Below the pieces are notes generated by a model that made no database searches, was not told the DNA's origin, and saw nothing but the letters and a program-made list of their open reading frames with translations. A stretch of 46,143 bases of DNA from an uncultured Verrucomicrobiae bacterium (GTDB lineage Bacteria > Verrucomicrobiota > Verrucomicrobiia > Limisphaerales > J093): contig CALJWR010000240.1 in assembly GCA_937976685.1 (NCBI GenBank), forward strand, positions 1 through 46,143. The letters are read 5' to 3'. Below are positions 25,533 through 34,705 of the stretch, in pieces; position 1 is the stretch's first letter, and every line of letters begins with the position of its first letter. Position numbers and translations under genes: made by a program.

Positions 25533-27407
25533 TCAGTCGGCCTGGCGAACGACGTTGAGGCGACCGGCGACCGCGCCTCTCACCGACTTGACCTTCCCGT
25601 TGGGCCAGCGCACTTCGACGGAATCAATCCGCTCGCTGTTGCCGAGCCCAAATGTCACGGGCAACTCTGATTGGGACAGGTAGCCGCGGGTCGGCATCAC
25701 CGTCCGGTACATGGTTCGGCCGGCCGAAGTCAGTTTGATCTCGGCCCCGATGGCGTCGCGATTGTCCGGATTGCCAACGAGCCGGAAGCGCACCCACCGG
25801 TGCCCGAGCCGTTGATCATTGCGCAGCAGCAGCGGCGGGCCGCCGGTTTGCATCAGGACGACATCCAAGTCACCATCGCCGTCAATGTCCGCATAGGCGG
25901 ACCCACGGCCCACGATCGGCTGGAACAGGTCTTCCCCCACCTTGGCCGGTGGCACGGCCACGAAGCTGGGACCGCGCGCCCGTCCGGCGTTCCAGAATAG
26001 TTGCGCCGGTTGCTCGTACGTCTGGCTTTGCTGGACCTTGGCGATGTCCGTCTCCAGATGCCCGTTGGCCGCGAGCACATCGAGCCGGCCGTCGAGGTCG
26101 TAGTCGAAGAAGAAGATGCCGAAGGTCAGCAGCAACCGACTGGCCGGACCGATGCCCTCGGTGATCGCCTCGTCCGCAAAGGTGAGCGGTTGGACCTGCG
26201 ACACGTACAAGGCGGTCATTTCGTTGGCGAAGTTCCCGATGGCCACGCCCAAGGCTTCATCATTGCGAAACCGGGCCACATCAATACCCATGGCGCCCCG
26301 AGTCTGTCCGTAGGAATCGAAGGCAATGCCCGACAGGGCGCCAATCTCCTTGAAGGTGCCGTCGCGGTTGTTGTGGAAGACGTAGTTCTGTACCGTGTCA
26401 TTCGCCACAATCAGGTCCGGCCAGCCGTCATGGTCGAGGTCAGCCACCACCACGCCCAGCGACTTGGCTGCCGGGACGCCGGTGACCGGGTTTTTGACTT
26501 GGATGCCCGCCCACTTCGAGACATCCGTGAACGTGCCGTCGCCGTTGTTCTGATACAGGAAAGGGAAGGTGCCCGGAAAGTCCCGCGGCTGGCCGTAGGC
26601 GCGGCCGATCCCAACCAGCTTGTAGCCCACCTCAAAGTCAATCTCCTTGCTCCACTGGACGTAATTGACCACGAAAAGGTCGAGGTCCCCATCGCGGTCA
26701 TAATCGAAGAAAGCGCAACTGGTGCTCCAATCCAACCCGGAACCACCAACGCCAGCTTTCGCCGTGACATCCTCGAAGCGGCCCTCGCCGTGGTTGCGAA
26801 AGAGGCGATTGCCGTGGACCCCGCTGATGAAGATGTCCACGAACCCGTCGTTATCGTAGTCGCCGACCGCACAGCCCTGGCCGTACATCACGATGTCGAG
26901 CCCCGAGCCGGTGGTCACGTCGCGGAAGTGCCCGGTCCCGTCGTTTTCGTACAACGCCATGGTCGGCGGCTTGGCGCCTTCCGGCATCTTGCCGGGCCAA
27001 TAACATGAGTTCACAAAGAACAGGTCCTGGTCCCCGTCGTTGTCGAAGTCGAAGAACGCTCCGCCGCCGCCCATGGATTCCGGCAGCAATTTGTCGCCGT
27101 AAGCGCCGTTGACGTGGGTAAAAGTGATCCCCGCCTCGGCGGTGATGTCGGTGAAGCGCACGGCGGGGATTTCGCTGATCAACGAGGGAGGAACCTGCGG
27201 AGCCGAAAGCTGGGTCAACCGAGGCGTCGGGGCCGGCGACTGGCGTTTGAGCCACCAGAGAGCGCCTCCGCCAGCGACCACGAGAACGCCGAGTAACACC
27301 AGCGAGAAGCGGAATGCCTTGCCGATGACCGCGTCGTCGTAAGTCTCAACGTCCGGTGGCGCCGGCTGGTTGACGTTTTGTTCTTTCGCTTCTTCGTTCG
27401 TTCGCAT
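25533..27407 (-). CDS. Membrane-anchored VCBS/FG-GAP repeat protein with ASPIC/UnbV C-terminus
   Basis: This 624-residue protein has a cytoplasmic N-terminus, one transmembrane helix (about residues 32-53, FSLVLLGVLVVAGGGALWWL) and a large external beta-propeller. The propeller is made of FG-GAP/VCBS repeats with calcium-binding D-x-D-x-D-G-type loops: FFDFDNDGDQDLFFVN, VGDYDNDGFVDIFIS, FFDYDRDGDLDLFVVN, VADLDHDGWPDLIVAN, FFDYDLDGRLDVLAAN, YADIDGDGDLDVVLM. The C-terminal ASPIC/UnbV motif (GYLSQSELPVTFGLG, VEVRWPNGK) marks it as a CRTAC1 relative. It is 18 bases downstream of the cytochrome gene, so the two are almost certainly co-expressed. Function in this family is unknown; binding to proteins or polysaccharide at the cell surface is likely. 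Confidence 0.88.
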   Translation of the reverse strand: MRTNEEAKEQNVNQPAPPDVETYDDAVIGKAFRFSLVLLGVLVVAGGGALWWLKRQSPAPTPRLTQLSAPQVPPSLISEIPAVRFTDITAEAGITFTHVNGAYGDKLLPESMGGGGAFFDFDNDGDQDLFFVNSCYWPGKMPEGAKPPTMALYENDGTGHFRDVTTGSGLDIVMYGQGCAVGDYDNDGFVDIFISGVHGNRLFRNHGEGRFEDVTAKAGVGGSGLDWSTSCAFFDYDRDGDLDLFVVNYVQWSKEIDFEVGYKLVGIGRAYGQPRDFPGTFPFLYQNNGDGTFTDVSKWAGIQVKNPVTGVPAAKSLGVVVADLDHDGWPDLIVANDTVQNYVFHNNRDGTFKEIGALSGIAFDSYGQTRGAMGIDVARFRNDEALGVAIGNFANEMTALYVSQVQPLTFADEAITEGIGPASRLLLTFGIFFFDYDLDGRLDVLAANGHLETDIAKVQQSQTYEQPAQLFWNAGRARGPSFVAVPPAKVGEDLFQPIVGRGSAYADIDGDGDLDVVLMQTGGPPLLLRNDQRLGHRWVRFRLVGNPDNRDAIGAEIKLTSAGRTMYRTVMPTRGYLSQSELPVTFGLGNSERIDSVEVRWPNGKVKSVRGAVAGRLNVVRQAD

Positions 27408-27425
27408 CGAGTGACAATTGCGGGC

Positions 27426-30290
27426 TTAAGGGTTGAAGGCCACCGTCGAATCCGGCCACCCGGTCGTCAATTCCGGTGCGCTGGACCGTTGCAGCGAGTA
27501 GATCACAATGGATTGAGCGGCATGGTCGGCCGCGGGATTGCGCCTTCGTTCCGCGGTAATTGCGCGATCCCGAGCGTTGTCATCCGGCCGGTATTTTTCG
27601 TGCAGCCGACGGTGCCGGTCGGCCGCTTCAGTGTCGCCGAGCTGCCGATAGATGAGCGCCAGATTGTAATGGGCGGCGAGGTTCTCCGAATCGAGTGTCA
27701 AGGTCTGGTTAAACCGTCGGACGGCCTCCCCCAGGAATTCCCGCTGGCGGACCGGGTCACCCCGCTCCGCTTTGGCGCGTTCGAAAAGTGTCTGCCCGAG
27801 TTCGTTGATGACCTCGTAGTCTTTGCCGAAATCAAAGCCCCGCGCGATCAGCGCGGGATCGCGATCCTCCAAAATGCTGGTGAATTCGCGGATCGCCTCG
27901 TCAAGAAACCCGTTCTGCTTGTTCACCAAGCCGGTGAACCACGCGACCAGCCATCGGGGCGCGGGCGGATCAAACCGCGCCGCGCGTTGGAGGGCGGCCA
28001 CGGCATCCTCCAGCCGTCCCTCCTTGAAGTACACGCGGGCCAGGTTCACGGAACCGTCCCAGCGCCCCAGCCGCTCGACCTCGCGAAACGCCTCCTCGGC
28101 CTGCCGGAGTTCCCCCTTTTCGCTTCCGCGGTCTCCCTCGAGGAACAGACCAATCCCGTAATCATTCCAGCGCTCCCACTCCGGAATGCCCGAGGGCGGA
28201 TTCGCCGTGGACACCTCTGCCGCCCCGGCGACCGGGAACACCACCACGTCGGACACGATCGTGGTGATCGGCAGATCGTTGGTAATCACGAACGGAATTC
28301 CATTGGTCCAACCCTGGCCAAGGAAGTAATTGACGTAAATCGTGTCGAACTTGCGGTACTGCAGCTTGACCTCGACTCGCACCGAATCGGCGGCGTTTTC
28401 CGGCACGGTGAATGAGTAATGCGAGACTCGGGCTGCCCCGGGATTGATCTGGTTGTTGTAAAGCGGCGTGAAAATGTCCTGGGGATTCCGGCGATCAATC
28501 CGGTACCCATCCTTGTCGAGCATGTACACGTTCAGGAAGTGGGCTCCCGGATCCACCTCCTTGTGCGGACCGAGCCCCCCGCTGCGACCGATGGTTCTCC
28601 CGCCGCTGACGGCCTTCACGTCGAGCCACGTCTCGTTCGAGTCCGCGGTTCCCTGCGTGTATTGATGCCCCAGCCCCAGCGTTCGCACGACGACCTCCAA
28701 CAAGTACGTCGCCCCGCGCTTGAGCGTCGGCACCTGTGGGCGCAACGGCGCGGTCAGCGGGCTGTCCACCGTGCCCCCTTCCTTGATCCCGAAGATGTCC
28801 ACCCGCAGCGAATTCGTCAGGAAGTCCTGGTGCCTTTTGATGATGTTCGTTTCGCCGCGCAAGTACGGCAGAGCGGTGTTGGCGGCGGGGAACAGGTGGT
28901 CATGCACGCTGAGCACCTTGTTGGTCGGGTTGAAAAACCGCGCGCCAAAATCCTGCGAAGGCTGCAACGGCATGTGGCAGTCGGCGCAATTCCCCTTGGC
29001 GTGGTCCGGGTAGTAGAAGCTGCGCGCACCGTGGCCAGAAACGCCGCTCAGGAGAAAGCTGTCATAGCTGTTCTGACCCCGAAGCCAGTCTTTGTAGTGA
29101 TTGAGCTCCTTGGGGACGCTGACCTTGTGGCAGGTCGAACAGAATTCAGCCGTTTTGTGAAGCGGCTTGAGGAAAGTCTTGTTGTGAAACGCCGGTTTCG
29201 CCTTCACGAGTTGCCGGTTGAGAAACGCCAGCGCCTTGTTTGTGCTGAAGGCGAACGGGTAGTGGACCGGCTCCTCGATGGTGTAGTCGGCGTTCCCGAT
29301 CGTGCTGTTCACATTCACGATCGAGTGGCACGCCGTGCAGGTGATGCCCGCCTGCGACGTGGGGTGGTTCTCCAGATCGAAATTCGGATCGTCGAAGGCA
29401 CCACTAAAAAACGGCACCGGGTCGTGGCAGCCCGCGCACCATCGCGAAGCGTTCACGTTGCCATCCCGGGCAAGGGCCACCGCTCGCGTCTCCTTGATGC
29501 TGAACAAATACGCCGGATTGTTGAATGAGCTAAACCGATGGGAACTGTGGAACCACGAATCGTACACGTCCGGATGACACTCCATGCAGTAACGGTCCAT
29601 CATGAGGGTTTCGGCCGGAATGAAATTACCCGTGGCCGTGCGCGCGGCGGACGGGTGGAAATACTTTGCGCCTTCCTCGGGTCCCCGTACGTTCCACGTC
29701 CGCGGGTCGGTCGTGTGCAGGGCCACCATCGCGCCCACCACCACCAGCATCGCCGCACTCCAAGCAAGGCCCACCTTCCACTTGATCTTCACGCCGGAGA
29801 GACGATGCAGAATGTACAACCACACCACCGCCACCGGTAGCACCACGTGCGCCCAGTACGCCACCGCGCGGGCGTTCGGGTTCTTCAACTCGAAGCCCTC
29901 CACGCGCATCAAGGCGATGCCGCTGACCAGCACCACGACGCTCGCCCAGAACACCCCCCACCCAAGGCGGACGGCCAAGCGGTTCTTCCGCCCGCGCGTG
30001 TTGCGAATATGAACGAAGCAAAAAACGATGAACGGCAGCAGCAGCACCAGCCCGAGGAGCAGGTGCGCGAGGAACATGAGCTGGTAAAAGTAATTCTGGT
30101 ACGACAGCCCGTTCAGCCACTCCAGGAAGCTGATCGCCAGCAGATACAACGAATTGGCGCCGAGGATCGCCACCAACCCGAAGAGGCAATAGAGCACCCA
30201 GCGGAGTTTTGGCCCGACCGCCCGCTGGTAAGGGCGACGGGCCCGCAGCGTGGGCGAAGTAACCTCCGGGGGTGAACTGCTTTCGGTCAT
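27426..30290 (-). CDS. Membrane pentaheme cytochrome c with TPR C-terminal domain
   Basis: This is a 954-residue, three-part protein. Residues 28-200 hold about five transmembrane helices, like a small cytochrome-b-type membrane module. The middle carries five CXXCH haem c sites: CMECH (235), CAGCH (285), CTACH (318), CSTCH (384) and CADCH (435). Extra His residues nearby (for example WFHSSH, VHDHLFP) could serve as distal ligands. Then follows a beta-rich segment and, from about residue 720, tetratricopeptide-like repeats (AEEAFREVERLG, AVAALQRAARFDP, NLAAHYNLALIYRQLGDTEAA). It would pass electrons between a membrane quinone pool and an external partner. It is co-oriented with the CRTAC1-type gene and divergent from hemH. 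The natural electron partner is unknown. Confidence 0.88.
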   Translation of the reverse strand: MTESSSPPEVTSPTLRARRPYQRAVGPKLRWVLYCLFGLVAILGANSLYLLAISFLEWLNGLSYQNYFYQLMFLAHLLLGLVLLLPFIVFCFVHIRNTRGRKNRLAVRLGWGVFWASVVVLVSGIALMRVEGFELKNPNARAVAYWAHVVLPVAVVWLYILHRLSGVKIKWKVGLAWSAAMLVVVGAMVALHTTDPRTWNVRGPEEGAKYFHPSAARTATGNFIPAETLMMDRYCMECHPDVYDSWFHSSHRFSSFNNPAYLFSIKETRAVALARDGNVNASRWCAGCHDPVPFFSGAFDDPNFDLENHPTSQAGITCTACHSIVNVNSTIGNADYTIEEPVHYPFAFSTNKALAFLNRQLVKAKPAFHNKTFLKPLHKTAEFCSTCHKVSVPKELNHYKDWLRGQNSYDSFLLSGVSGHGARSFYYPDHAKGNCADCHMPLQPSQDFGARFFNPTNKVLSVHDHLFPAANTALPYLRGETNIIKRHQDFLTNSLRVDIFGIKEGGTVDSPLTAPLRPQVPTLKRGATYLLEVVVRTLGLGHQYTQGTADSNETWLDVKAVSGGRTIGRSGGLGPHKEVDPGAHFLNVYMLDKDGYRIDRRNPQDIFTPLYNNQINPGAARVSHYSFTVPENAADSVRVEVKLQYRKFDTIYVNYFLGQGWTNGIPFVITNDLPITTIVSDVVVFPVAGAAEVSTANPPSGIPEWERWNDYGIGLFLEGDRGSEKGELRQAEEAFREVERLGRWDGSVNLARVYFKEGRLEDAVAALQRAARFDPPAPRWLVAWFTGLVNKQNGFLDEAIREFTSILEDRDPALIARGFDFGKDYEVINELGQTLFERAKAERGDPVRQREFLGEAVRRFNQTLTLDSENLAAHYNLALIYRQLGDTEAADRHRRLHEKYRPDDNARDRAITAERRRNPAADHAAQSIVIYSLQRSSAPELTTGWPDSTVAFNP

Positions 30291-30425
30291 AGAGTCGAAT
30301 CACTTACGCTATTGCCGAACCTTACTTATCACGAGAGCCGGCGCGCTCCCCTGCCGGCCGGGACCAGTTGCTGTCTCCTGGGGGCGAAATGCAGTCTTCG
30401 AGGGGCGAGAACGAATCACGTCGTC

Positions 30426-30470
30426 CGGAGGTGTCACGCTGCCACCCGCGCCCCGCGGCGCCAACCTCCG
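30426..30470 (+). promoter_or_regulatory. Stem-loop in the hemH leader region
   Basis: CGGAGGT (30426-30432) pairs perfectly with ACCTCCG (30464-30470) across a GC-rich 31-base loop, in the 253-base spacer between the divergent cytochrome and hemH genes and 74 bases before the hemH ATG. It may be an RNA structure of the leader. No known riboswitch is recognised. Confidence 0.3.
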
Positions 30471-30543
30471 TTTCCCTTGGCCCGACGATGGCGCGGCTTT
30501 GGCTGGCAGATCCCTGATCCGCGGCTACTTTCCCCCGCTTTCG

Positions 30544-31602
30544 ATGAGCAAACAAGGCGTTCTCCTGGTCAACCTCGGCTCCCCCGATTCCCCGTCGGTT
30601 CCCGACGTGCGGCGTTACCTGCGCGAGTTCCTGATGGACGGCCGCGTGCTCGATGCGCCGTGGCCGATTCGCTTCGCGGTGGTCCATTTCGCCATCCTGC
30701 CCTCGCGTCCCAAGCAATCCGCGGAAGCCTATCACCAAGTCTGGACACCCGAAGGCTCGCCCCTGGTGGTCACGAGCCGAAAAGTCCAGGCCGCTCTGGC
30801 CGCCCGCGTGCCGGTGCCGGTCGAGCTGGCCATGCGCTACCAGAATCCGTCCATTACGTCCGCCGTGGAGCGATTGGCAGGGCAAGGCGTGGAGCGCCTG
30901 CTGCTCATTCCGCTGTTCCCGCATTTTGCGATGTCCAGCTACGAAACGGCGGTCGAACGCGTTCGCGAGCTGGTCGCCCGTGAGTGCCCTGGCATGACGA
31001 TCGAGGTTCAGGCGCCGTATTATGACCATCCGGACTATCTCGACGCCCTGGTGGAGAGCGCGCAACCGTACCTCGCTCGAGGCTTCGACCACCTGCTGTT
31101 CAGTTTCCACGGCATCCCGGAGCGCCACCTGCGCAAGTCGGACCCCACCCGTGGCCACTGCCTCCAGGTGCCGAACTGCTGCGAAGTCGCCAGCCCGGCC
31201 CACGCGACCTGTTACCGCGCGCAATGTCTGAAGACCGTAGCCGGATTTGTCCAACGCACGAACCTGCCCAAGGAGCGCTACTCGATTGCCTTTCAGTCAC
31301 GGCTCGGACGCGATCCCTGGCTGAAACCCTACACGGACCAGGAATTGGAGCGCTTCGGCAGGGCCGGCGTGAAGCGACTGCTCGTCATCTGCCCGGCGTT
31401 CGTTTCCGACTGCCTTGAGACCCTCGAAGAAATCGGCATGCGCGGCCGCGAGACGTTCCAGCACGCCGGCGGCGGCGAGTATGAACAGATTCCCTGCCTC
31501 AACGAACACCCGCGCTGGATTGCCGCCCTCGAAAGCATGGTCAAACGATTTCTCAGCGCCGCCCCCTCCACGCCAGCCCCGCCTCAATCGGTCATGCCAT
31601 GA
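30544..31602 (+). CDS. hemH: Ferrochelatase
   Basis: Ferrochelatase inserts Fe2+ into protoporphyrin IX, the last step of haem b synthesis. The 352-residue product starts at ATG 30544 (GVLLVNLGSPDSP, the family opening). It holds the catalytic His in SFHGIPERHLRKSDP, GSPLVVTSRKVQ, and the active-site region QSRLGRDPWLKPYTDQEL and VICPAFVSDCLETLEEI. Between them lies a cysteine cluster, HCLQVPNCCE and TCYRAQC, seen in a subset of bacterial ferrochelatases and possibly metal- or iron-sulfur-binding. Its position opposite the pentaheme cytochrome fits a haem-supply role. It overlaps the thioesterase gene by four bases. Confidence 0.95.
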   Translation: MSKQGVLLVNLGSPDSPSVPDVRRYLREFLMDGRVLDAPWPIRFAVVHFAILPSRPKQSAEAYHQVWTPEGSPLVVTSRKVQAALAARVPVPVELAMRYQNPSITSAVERLAGQGVERLLLIPLFPHFAMSSYETAVERVRELVARECPGMTIEVQAPYYDHPDYLDALVESAQPYLARGFDHLLFSFHGIPERHLRKSDPTRGHCLQVPNCCEVASPAHATCYRAQCLKTVAGFVQRTNLPKERYSIAFQSRLGRDPWLKPYTDQELERFGRAGVKRLLVICPAFVSDCLETLEEIGMRGRETFQHAGGGEYEQIPCLNEHPRWIAALESMVKRFLSAAPSTPAPPQSVMP

Positions 31603-32060
31603 AACTGCCTCGCACCCGAAGTTGCTTTGTTTGTGGCGTCGAAAACCCGGTGGGGTTGAATTTGGAATTTCAGTCGGCTGCCGACGGAGTCGAGACCACG
31701 GTGACGTTCCGGCCGGAACACGCAGGCTTCCGCGCGACCGTCCACGGCGGCCTGCTGGCAACCGTGCTGGACGAAGCCATGGTCTGGGCCTGCGGCGTTC
31801 AAGCCAGGGCCTTTGCCTACTGCGCCGAACTCACCACGCGGTTTGTTCATCCCGTCACCCCCGGAGTGCCACTGCGCCTCACCGCTCACCTCACGGCCAA
31901 CAAGCGAGGCCGCCTGTTTGAAGCAGCGGGGGAATTGCGGGCGGCGGATGGCTCGATTCACGCCACCGCCAGCGGCAAGTACCTGCCCATCCCCGCAGCC
32001 GCGCTCGAACCGATGCTGTCTGACTTTGTGGGTGACGTGAGTTGTTTCTTGCGGCGGTAA
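31599..32060 (+). CDS. PaaI-type hotdog-fold thioesterase
   Basis: This 153-residue single hotdog domain hydrolyses acyl-CoA or related thioesters. The N-terminal SCFVCGVENPVGLNLEF is a short CxxC-bearing lead seen in many members. The catalytic part follows as VHGGLLATVLDEAMVWA, with the central helix Asp/Glu and the HGG turn. The substrate cannot be told from sequence. The ATG overlaps the hemH stop codon, so translation is coupled, but no functional link to haem synthesis is evident. Confidence 0.85.
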   Translation: MKLPRTRSCFVCGVENPVGLNLEFQSAADGVETTVTFRPEHAGFRATVHGGLLATVLDEAMVWACGVQARAFAYCAELTTRFVHPVTPGVPLRLTAHLTANKRGRLFEAAGELRAADGSIHATASGKYLPIPAAALEPMLSDFVGDVSCFLRR

Positions 32061-32157
32061 CTGCCGCGAAAACCCTGCCCCGGACCCCTCCGGTGCCCGG
32101 GTGGAGAGACCGATGAAAAACTGCCCGGCAAGCTCCGCGTCTGGTTGCCCTGGCCGC

Positions 32158-32961
32158 TTACACGCCCGCCAGGATTTCCCTCACTCTTTGCCACGCCGCG
32201 TCGCGGGCTTTCCGGTTCGCTTCGCTGGCATCGGGCGCTTCACCGGCCCGCATGAACCCGTGGCCCGCGCCCTCGTAGATGACGGGCTCGAACTTCTTCC
32301 CGGCCTTCTTCATCAACTCTTTCGTCTTGGGGAGCGTCGCATTCACGCGGGCATCGTTGCCGCCGTAGAAGCCGTACACGGGCGCCGTGATGCGGCTGAG
32401 TTCGGCCTCGGACTCCGGCCCTGATCCGTAAAAGACGAGGCCGGCTCTGATGGACTTCGAGTTGGTTGCGAAGCTAAAGGTCTGCAAACCTCCCCAGCAA
32501 AAGCCGACCACCACCACCTTGCCGTTGGCGGCCGGCAGTTTTCTCACGAAGTCAACGACCGCTTCGAGGTCCGCCGTAATCTGCGCGGGAGGCAGCGCTG
32601 AAATCGCGCGCCGTACCGCGTCGCCCGAGCCCAACTCCTCCGTCCCTCCGCCGCCCGGCGCCGTGCCGGACAGGAGATCCGGCGCGATGGCGATGTACCC
32701 GGCCTCGGCCAGTTGGTCGGCCACGCCCCGGACCCACTCTGTCACGCCAAGGATCTCGTGAATCACCACCACCGCAGTCGCCTTGTCCTTCACCTCCGGG
32801 AAAGCGATGAAGCACCGCACCTCCCGGTCTGCCTGCTTGACCTTCAGCCACTCCAGGTGTCGCGGGGAATTCTCGAGCCGCGGTTTAGCCCAATCCTGGG
32901 CCCGAGTGCCTGAGCCAGCGAAGGCGACCGCGGCCACGACGATTACACTGAAGCGCTTCAT
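32158..32961 (-). CDS. Exported dienelactone hydrolase-family protein
   Basis: This is an alpha/beta-hydrolase of 267 residues with a Sec signal peptide (RFSVIVVAAVAFAGSGTRA). The catalytic nucleophile is a cysteine in VVVGFCWGG, as in true dienelactone hydrolases. The Asp lies in GGNDARVN and the His in EGAGHGFMR. VVVIHEILGVTEWVRG gives the oxyanion-side segment. A periplasmic role in opening lactones or cleaving esters is likely; the exact substrate is unknown. ATG 32961 is preferred to 32973 because it leaves a compact signal peptide. Confidence 0.87.
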   Translation of the reverse strand: MKRFSVIVVAAVAFAGSGTRAQDWAKPRLENSPRHLEWLKVKQADREVRCFIAFPEVKDKATAVVVIHEILGVTEWVRGVADQLAEAGYIAIAPDLLSGTAPGGGGTEELGSGDAVRRAISALPPAQITADLEAVVDFVRKLPAANGKVVVVGFCWGGLQTFSFATNSKSIRAGLVFYGSGPESEAELSRITAPVYGFYGGNDARVNATLPKTKELMKKAGKKFEPVIYEGAGHGFMRAGEAPDASEANRKARDAAWQRVREILAGV

Positions 32962-33114
32962 ATTGGTTCGCATTAACGATGAGGTGTTCGCCTCGACATC
33001 GAAAGGTGCAGCGAATCAGCGCGTTGTCGAATGGAGGCCGTTCAACCCAGAACCAACAGCCAGCGCCGAATTAAAATGCGGTGTGCCGGCGCCGCCGGAC
33101 CTTGGCAACGCCGC

Positions 33115-33144
33115 TTGACCGCGGTCGCTTCAGACCTTTCAAAT
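33115..33144 (+). promoter_or_regulatory. Possible promoter of the UroD-like gene
   Basis: TTGACC (33115-33120) and TCAAAT (33139-33144) are 18 bases apart, about 40 bases before the ATG at 33185. The match to sigma-70 sites is moderate (five and four of six), so this is tentative. Confidence 0.3.
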
Positions 33145-33184
33145 TGCCCGTCCACTGGCCGCCACGATGCATCATCTTGCCGAA

Positions 33185-34624
33185 ATGAACGCCGAACAGC
33201 TCTACCAGGAACGCCTCAGCCGTTACGTCGCGGCCATGCGCAACGAGAAACCGGATCGTGTGCCCATCCGCCCGTTTGTCGCGGAGTTCACGGCGCGGCA
33301 CGCAGGGTTTACCTGCCAGGAGGTCGCGCACGACTACACCAAGGCGTTCGAAGCGGCGATTCGGACGGCGAAGGATTTCCAGTGGGATGCGATCGTCCCG
33401 AACATGGTCTATGTGTGGACCGGCCTGGCCCAGGCCACCGGCCTGCGCTACTACGGCATTCCCGGCATCGGCATTCCCCACACCACCGGCTTCAACTACA
33501 TCGAACCGCCGGAGGGCGAGGCGTTCATGCGCGAGGACGAATACGACGCGCTCATCGCTGACCCCACGGGCTTCCTCTACGAAGTCTGGCTGCCGCGGGT
33601 TTCCACCGAGGTGTGCCGGATGGGCGTGCCCGCCAGCAAGCGCAACAACCTGGCGCTCGTGAAGAGTGCGATGGCCATGCTCTCGTACTTCTACGCCTTC
33701 GGCCCCCAGATCCGACGGATGCGTACCGAGTGCGGTTGCGCCTCGGCCATCGCCGGCATTTTCAAGGCACCGTTCGACATCCTCGCCGACAAACTGCGCG
33801 GCTACGTGGGGCTGATGATGGACATGCACACGCAGCCGGACAAGGTGCTGCGGGCCTGCGAAGCATTGATGCCGCATCTGGTCCACGTGGGTCTGACCAC
33901 CGCCGATCCCGCCAAACTGGTACCGATCGGCTTCTGGATGCACCGCGGCTGCGTGCCGTTCACCAACCCCAAACAATTCGAGTCCCACAACTGGGCCACG
34001 CTCAAGCCGTGCATCGAGGAATTCTGGAAACACGGCCACCAAACGCTCTTCTACGCCGAGGGCAAATGGCATCACCACTTCGACGCCTTTCGCGAGCTGC
34101 CCGAGCGCAGCATCGTCTTCCACTGCGACCAGGACGACATCTTCGAGGTCCATCGCCGGCTGCATGACCGTTTCGCCATCAGTGGGGGCATCCCGAACGT
34201 CCTGCTGAGCTTCGGCACGGAACAGGAGGTCCGCGACTTCACGGCGCGCGTGATGCGCGAAGTCGCGCCCTCGGGCGGCTACATCCTGGACGCCGGGGCC
34301 ATCATGCAGGACGACACCAAGAGCGAGAACCTGCGGGCCATGACCGAGGTGGGACGCGAACTGGGGCTCTATGCCACACCGGCCTACAACCCTGCCCTCG
34401 TGCCGCCGGCCGAACTGCCGTCGTCCGTCGAGTCGCGGCGGCAGGTCCAGGGAATGGCCGGCCGGCCCGTGCCGCAGCCGCGTCCCGGCGTGTGCTACCC
34501 GTGGGAGGACAAGGTCAAGGAACTGCCGGAGATCACGGGTGACAAGGACCTCATCAAGCGGGTCTGGGAGGACATTGACGCCTTCGGCAGCGTCTATATC
34601 TGGCAGTTGCTGCTGAGCTTCTGA
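33185..34624 (+). CDS. Uroporphyrinogen decarboxylase-like protein
   Basis: This 479-residue protein has the UroD/methyltransferase TIM-barrel layout. It starts QLYQERLSRYVAAMRNEKPDRVPIRPFVAEF, and later has FHCDQDDIFEVHRRL and APSGGYILDAGAIMQDD with SENLRAMTEVGRE, matching the last strands of the family. The hemE signature of true uroporphyrinogen decarboxylases (RQAGRY) is absent, so it is not the haem enzyme. It is more like the corrinoid-linked methyltransferase branch, though the usual HxC zinc motif reads HCD here. PVC genomes carry many such paralogues of unknown role. ATG 33185 was chosen; ATG 33167 is in frame upstream. Confidence 0.75.
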   Translation: MNAEQLYQERLSRYVAAMRNEKPDRVPIRPFVAEFTARHAGFTCQEVAHDYTKAFEAAIRTAKDFQWDAIVPNMVYVWTGLAQATGLRYYGIPGIGIPHTTGFNYIEPPEGEAFMREDEYDALIADPTGFLYEVWLPRVSTEVCRMGVPASKRNNLALVKSAMAMLSYFYAFGPQIRRMRTECGCASAIAGIFKAPFDILADKLRGYVGLMMDMHTQPDKVLRACEALMPHLVHVGLTTADPAKLVPIGFWMHRGCVPFTNPKQFESHNWATLKPCIEEFWKHGHQTLFYAEGKWHHHFDAFRELPERSIVFHCDQDDIFEVHRRLHDRFAISGGIPNVLLSFGTEQEVRDFTARVMREVAPSGGYILDAGAIMQDDTKSENLRAMTEVGRELGLYATPAYNPALVPPAELPSSVESRRQVQGMAGRPVPQPRPGVCYPWEDKVKELPEITGDKDLIKRVWEDIDAFGSVYIWQLLLSF

Positions 34625-34643
34625 AACGGCGGTGATCGTGAGG

Positions 34644-34695
34644 CGGGCCACCGACGGTCATTCCTCCCCCAAGCGGAACCGGGAGCGGTGGCCCG
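34644..34695. terminator. 10-bp inverted repeat between convergent UroD-like and folA genes
   Basis: CGGGCCACCG (34644-34653) is perfectly complementary to CGGTGGCCCG (34686-34695) across 32 bases. It lies in the 81-base gap between two convergent genes and probably ends both transcripts. Confidence 0.5.
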
Positions 34696-34705
34696 GGGAG
34701 CAGCG

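Noticed and set aside
33071-34651. A 526-codon minus-strand frame opposite the UroD-like gene
   Set aside because: It is a shadow of a well-supported gene with no motif of its own.
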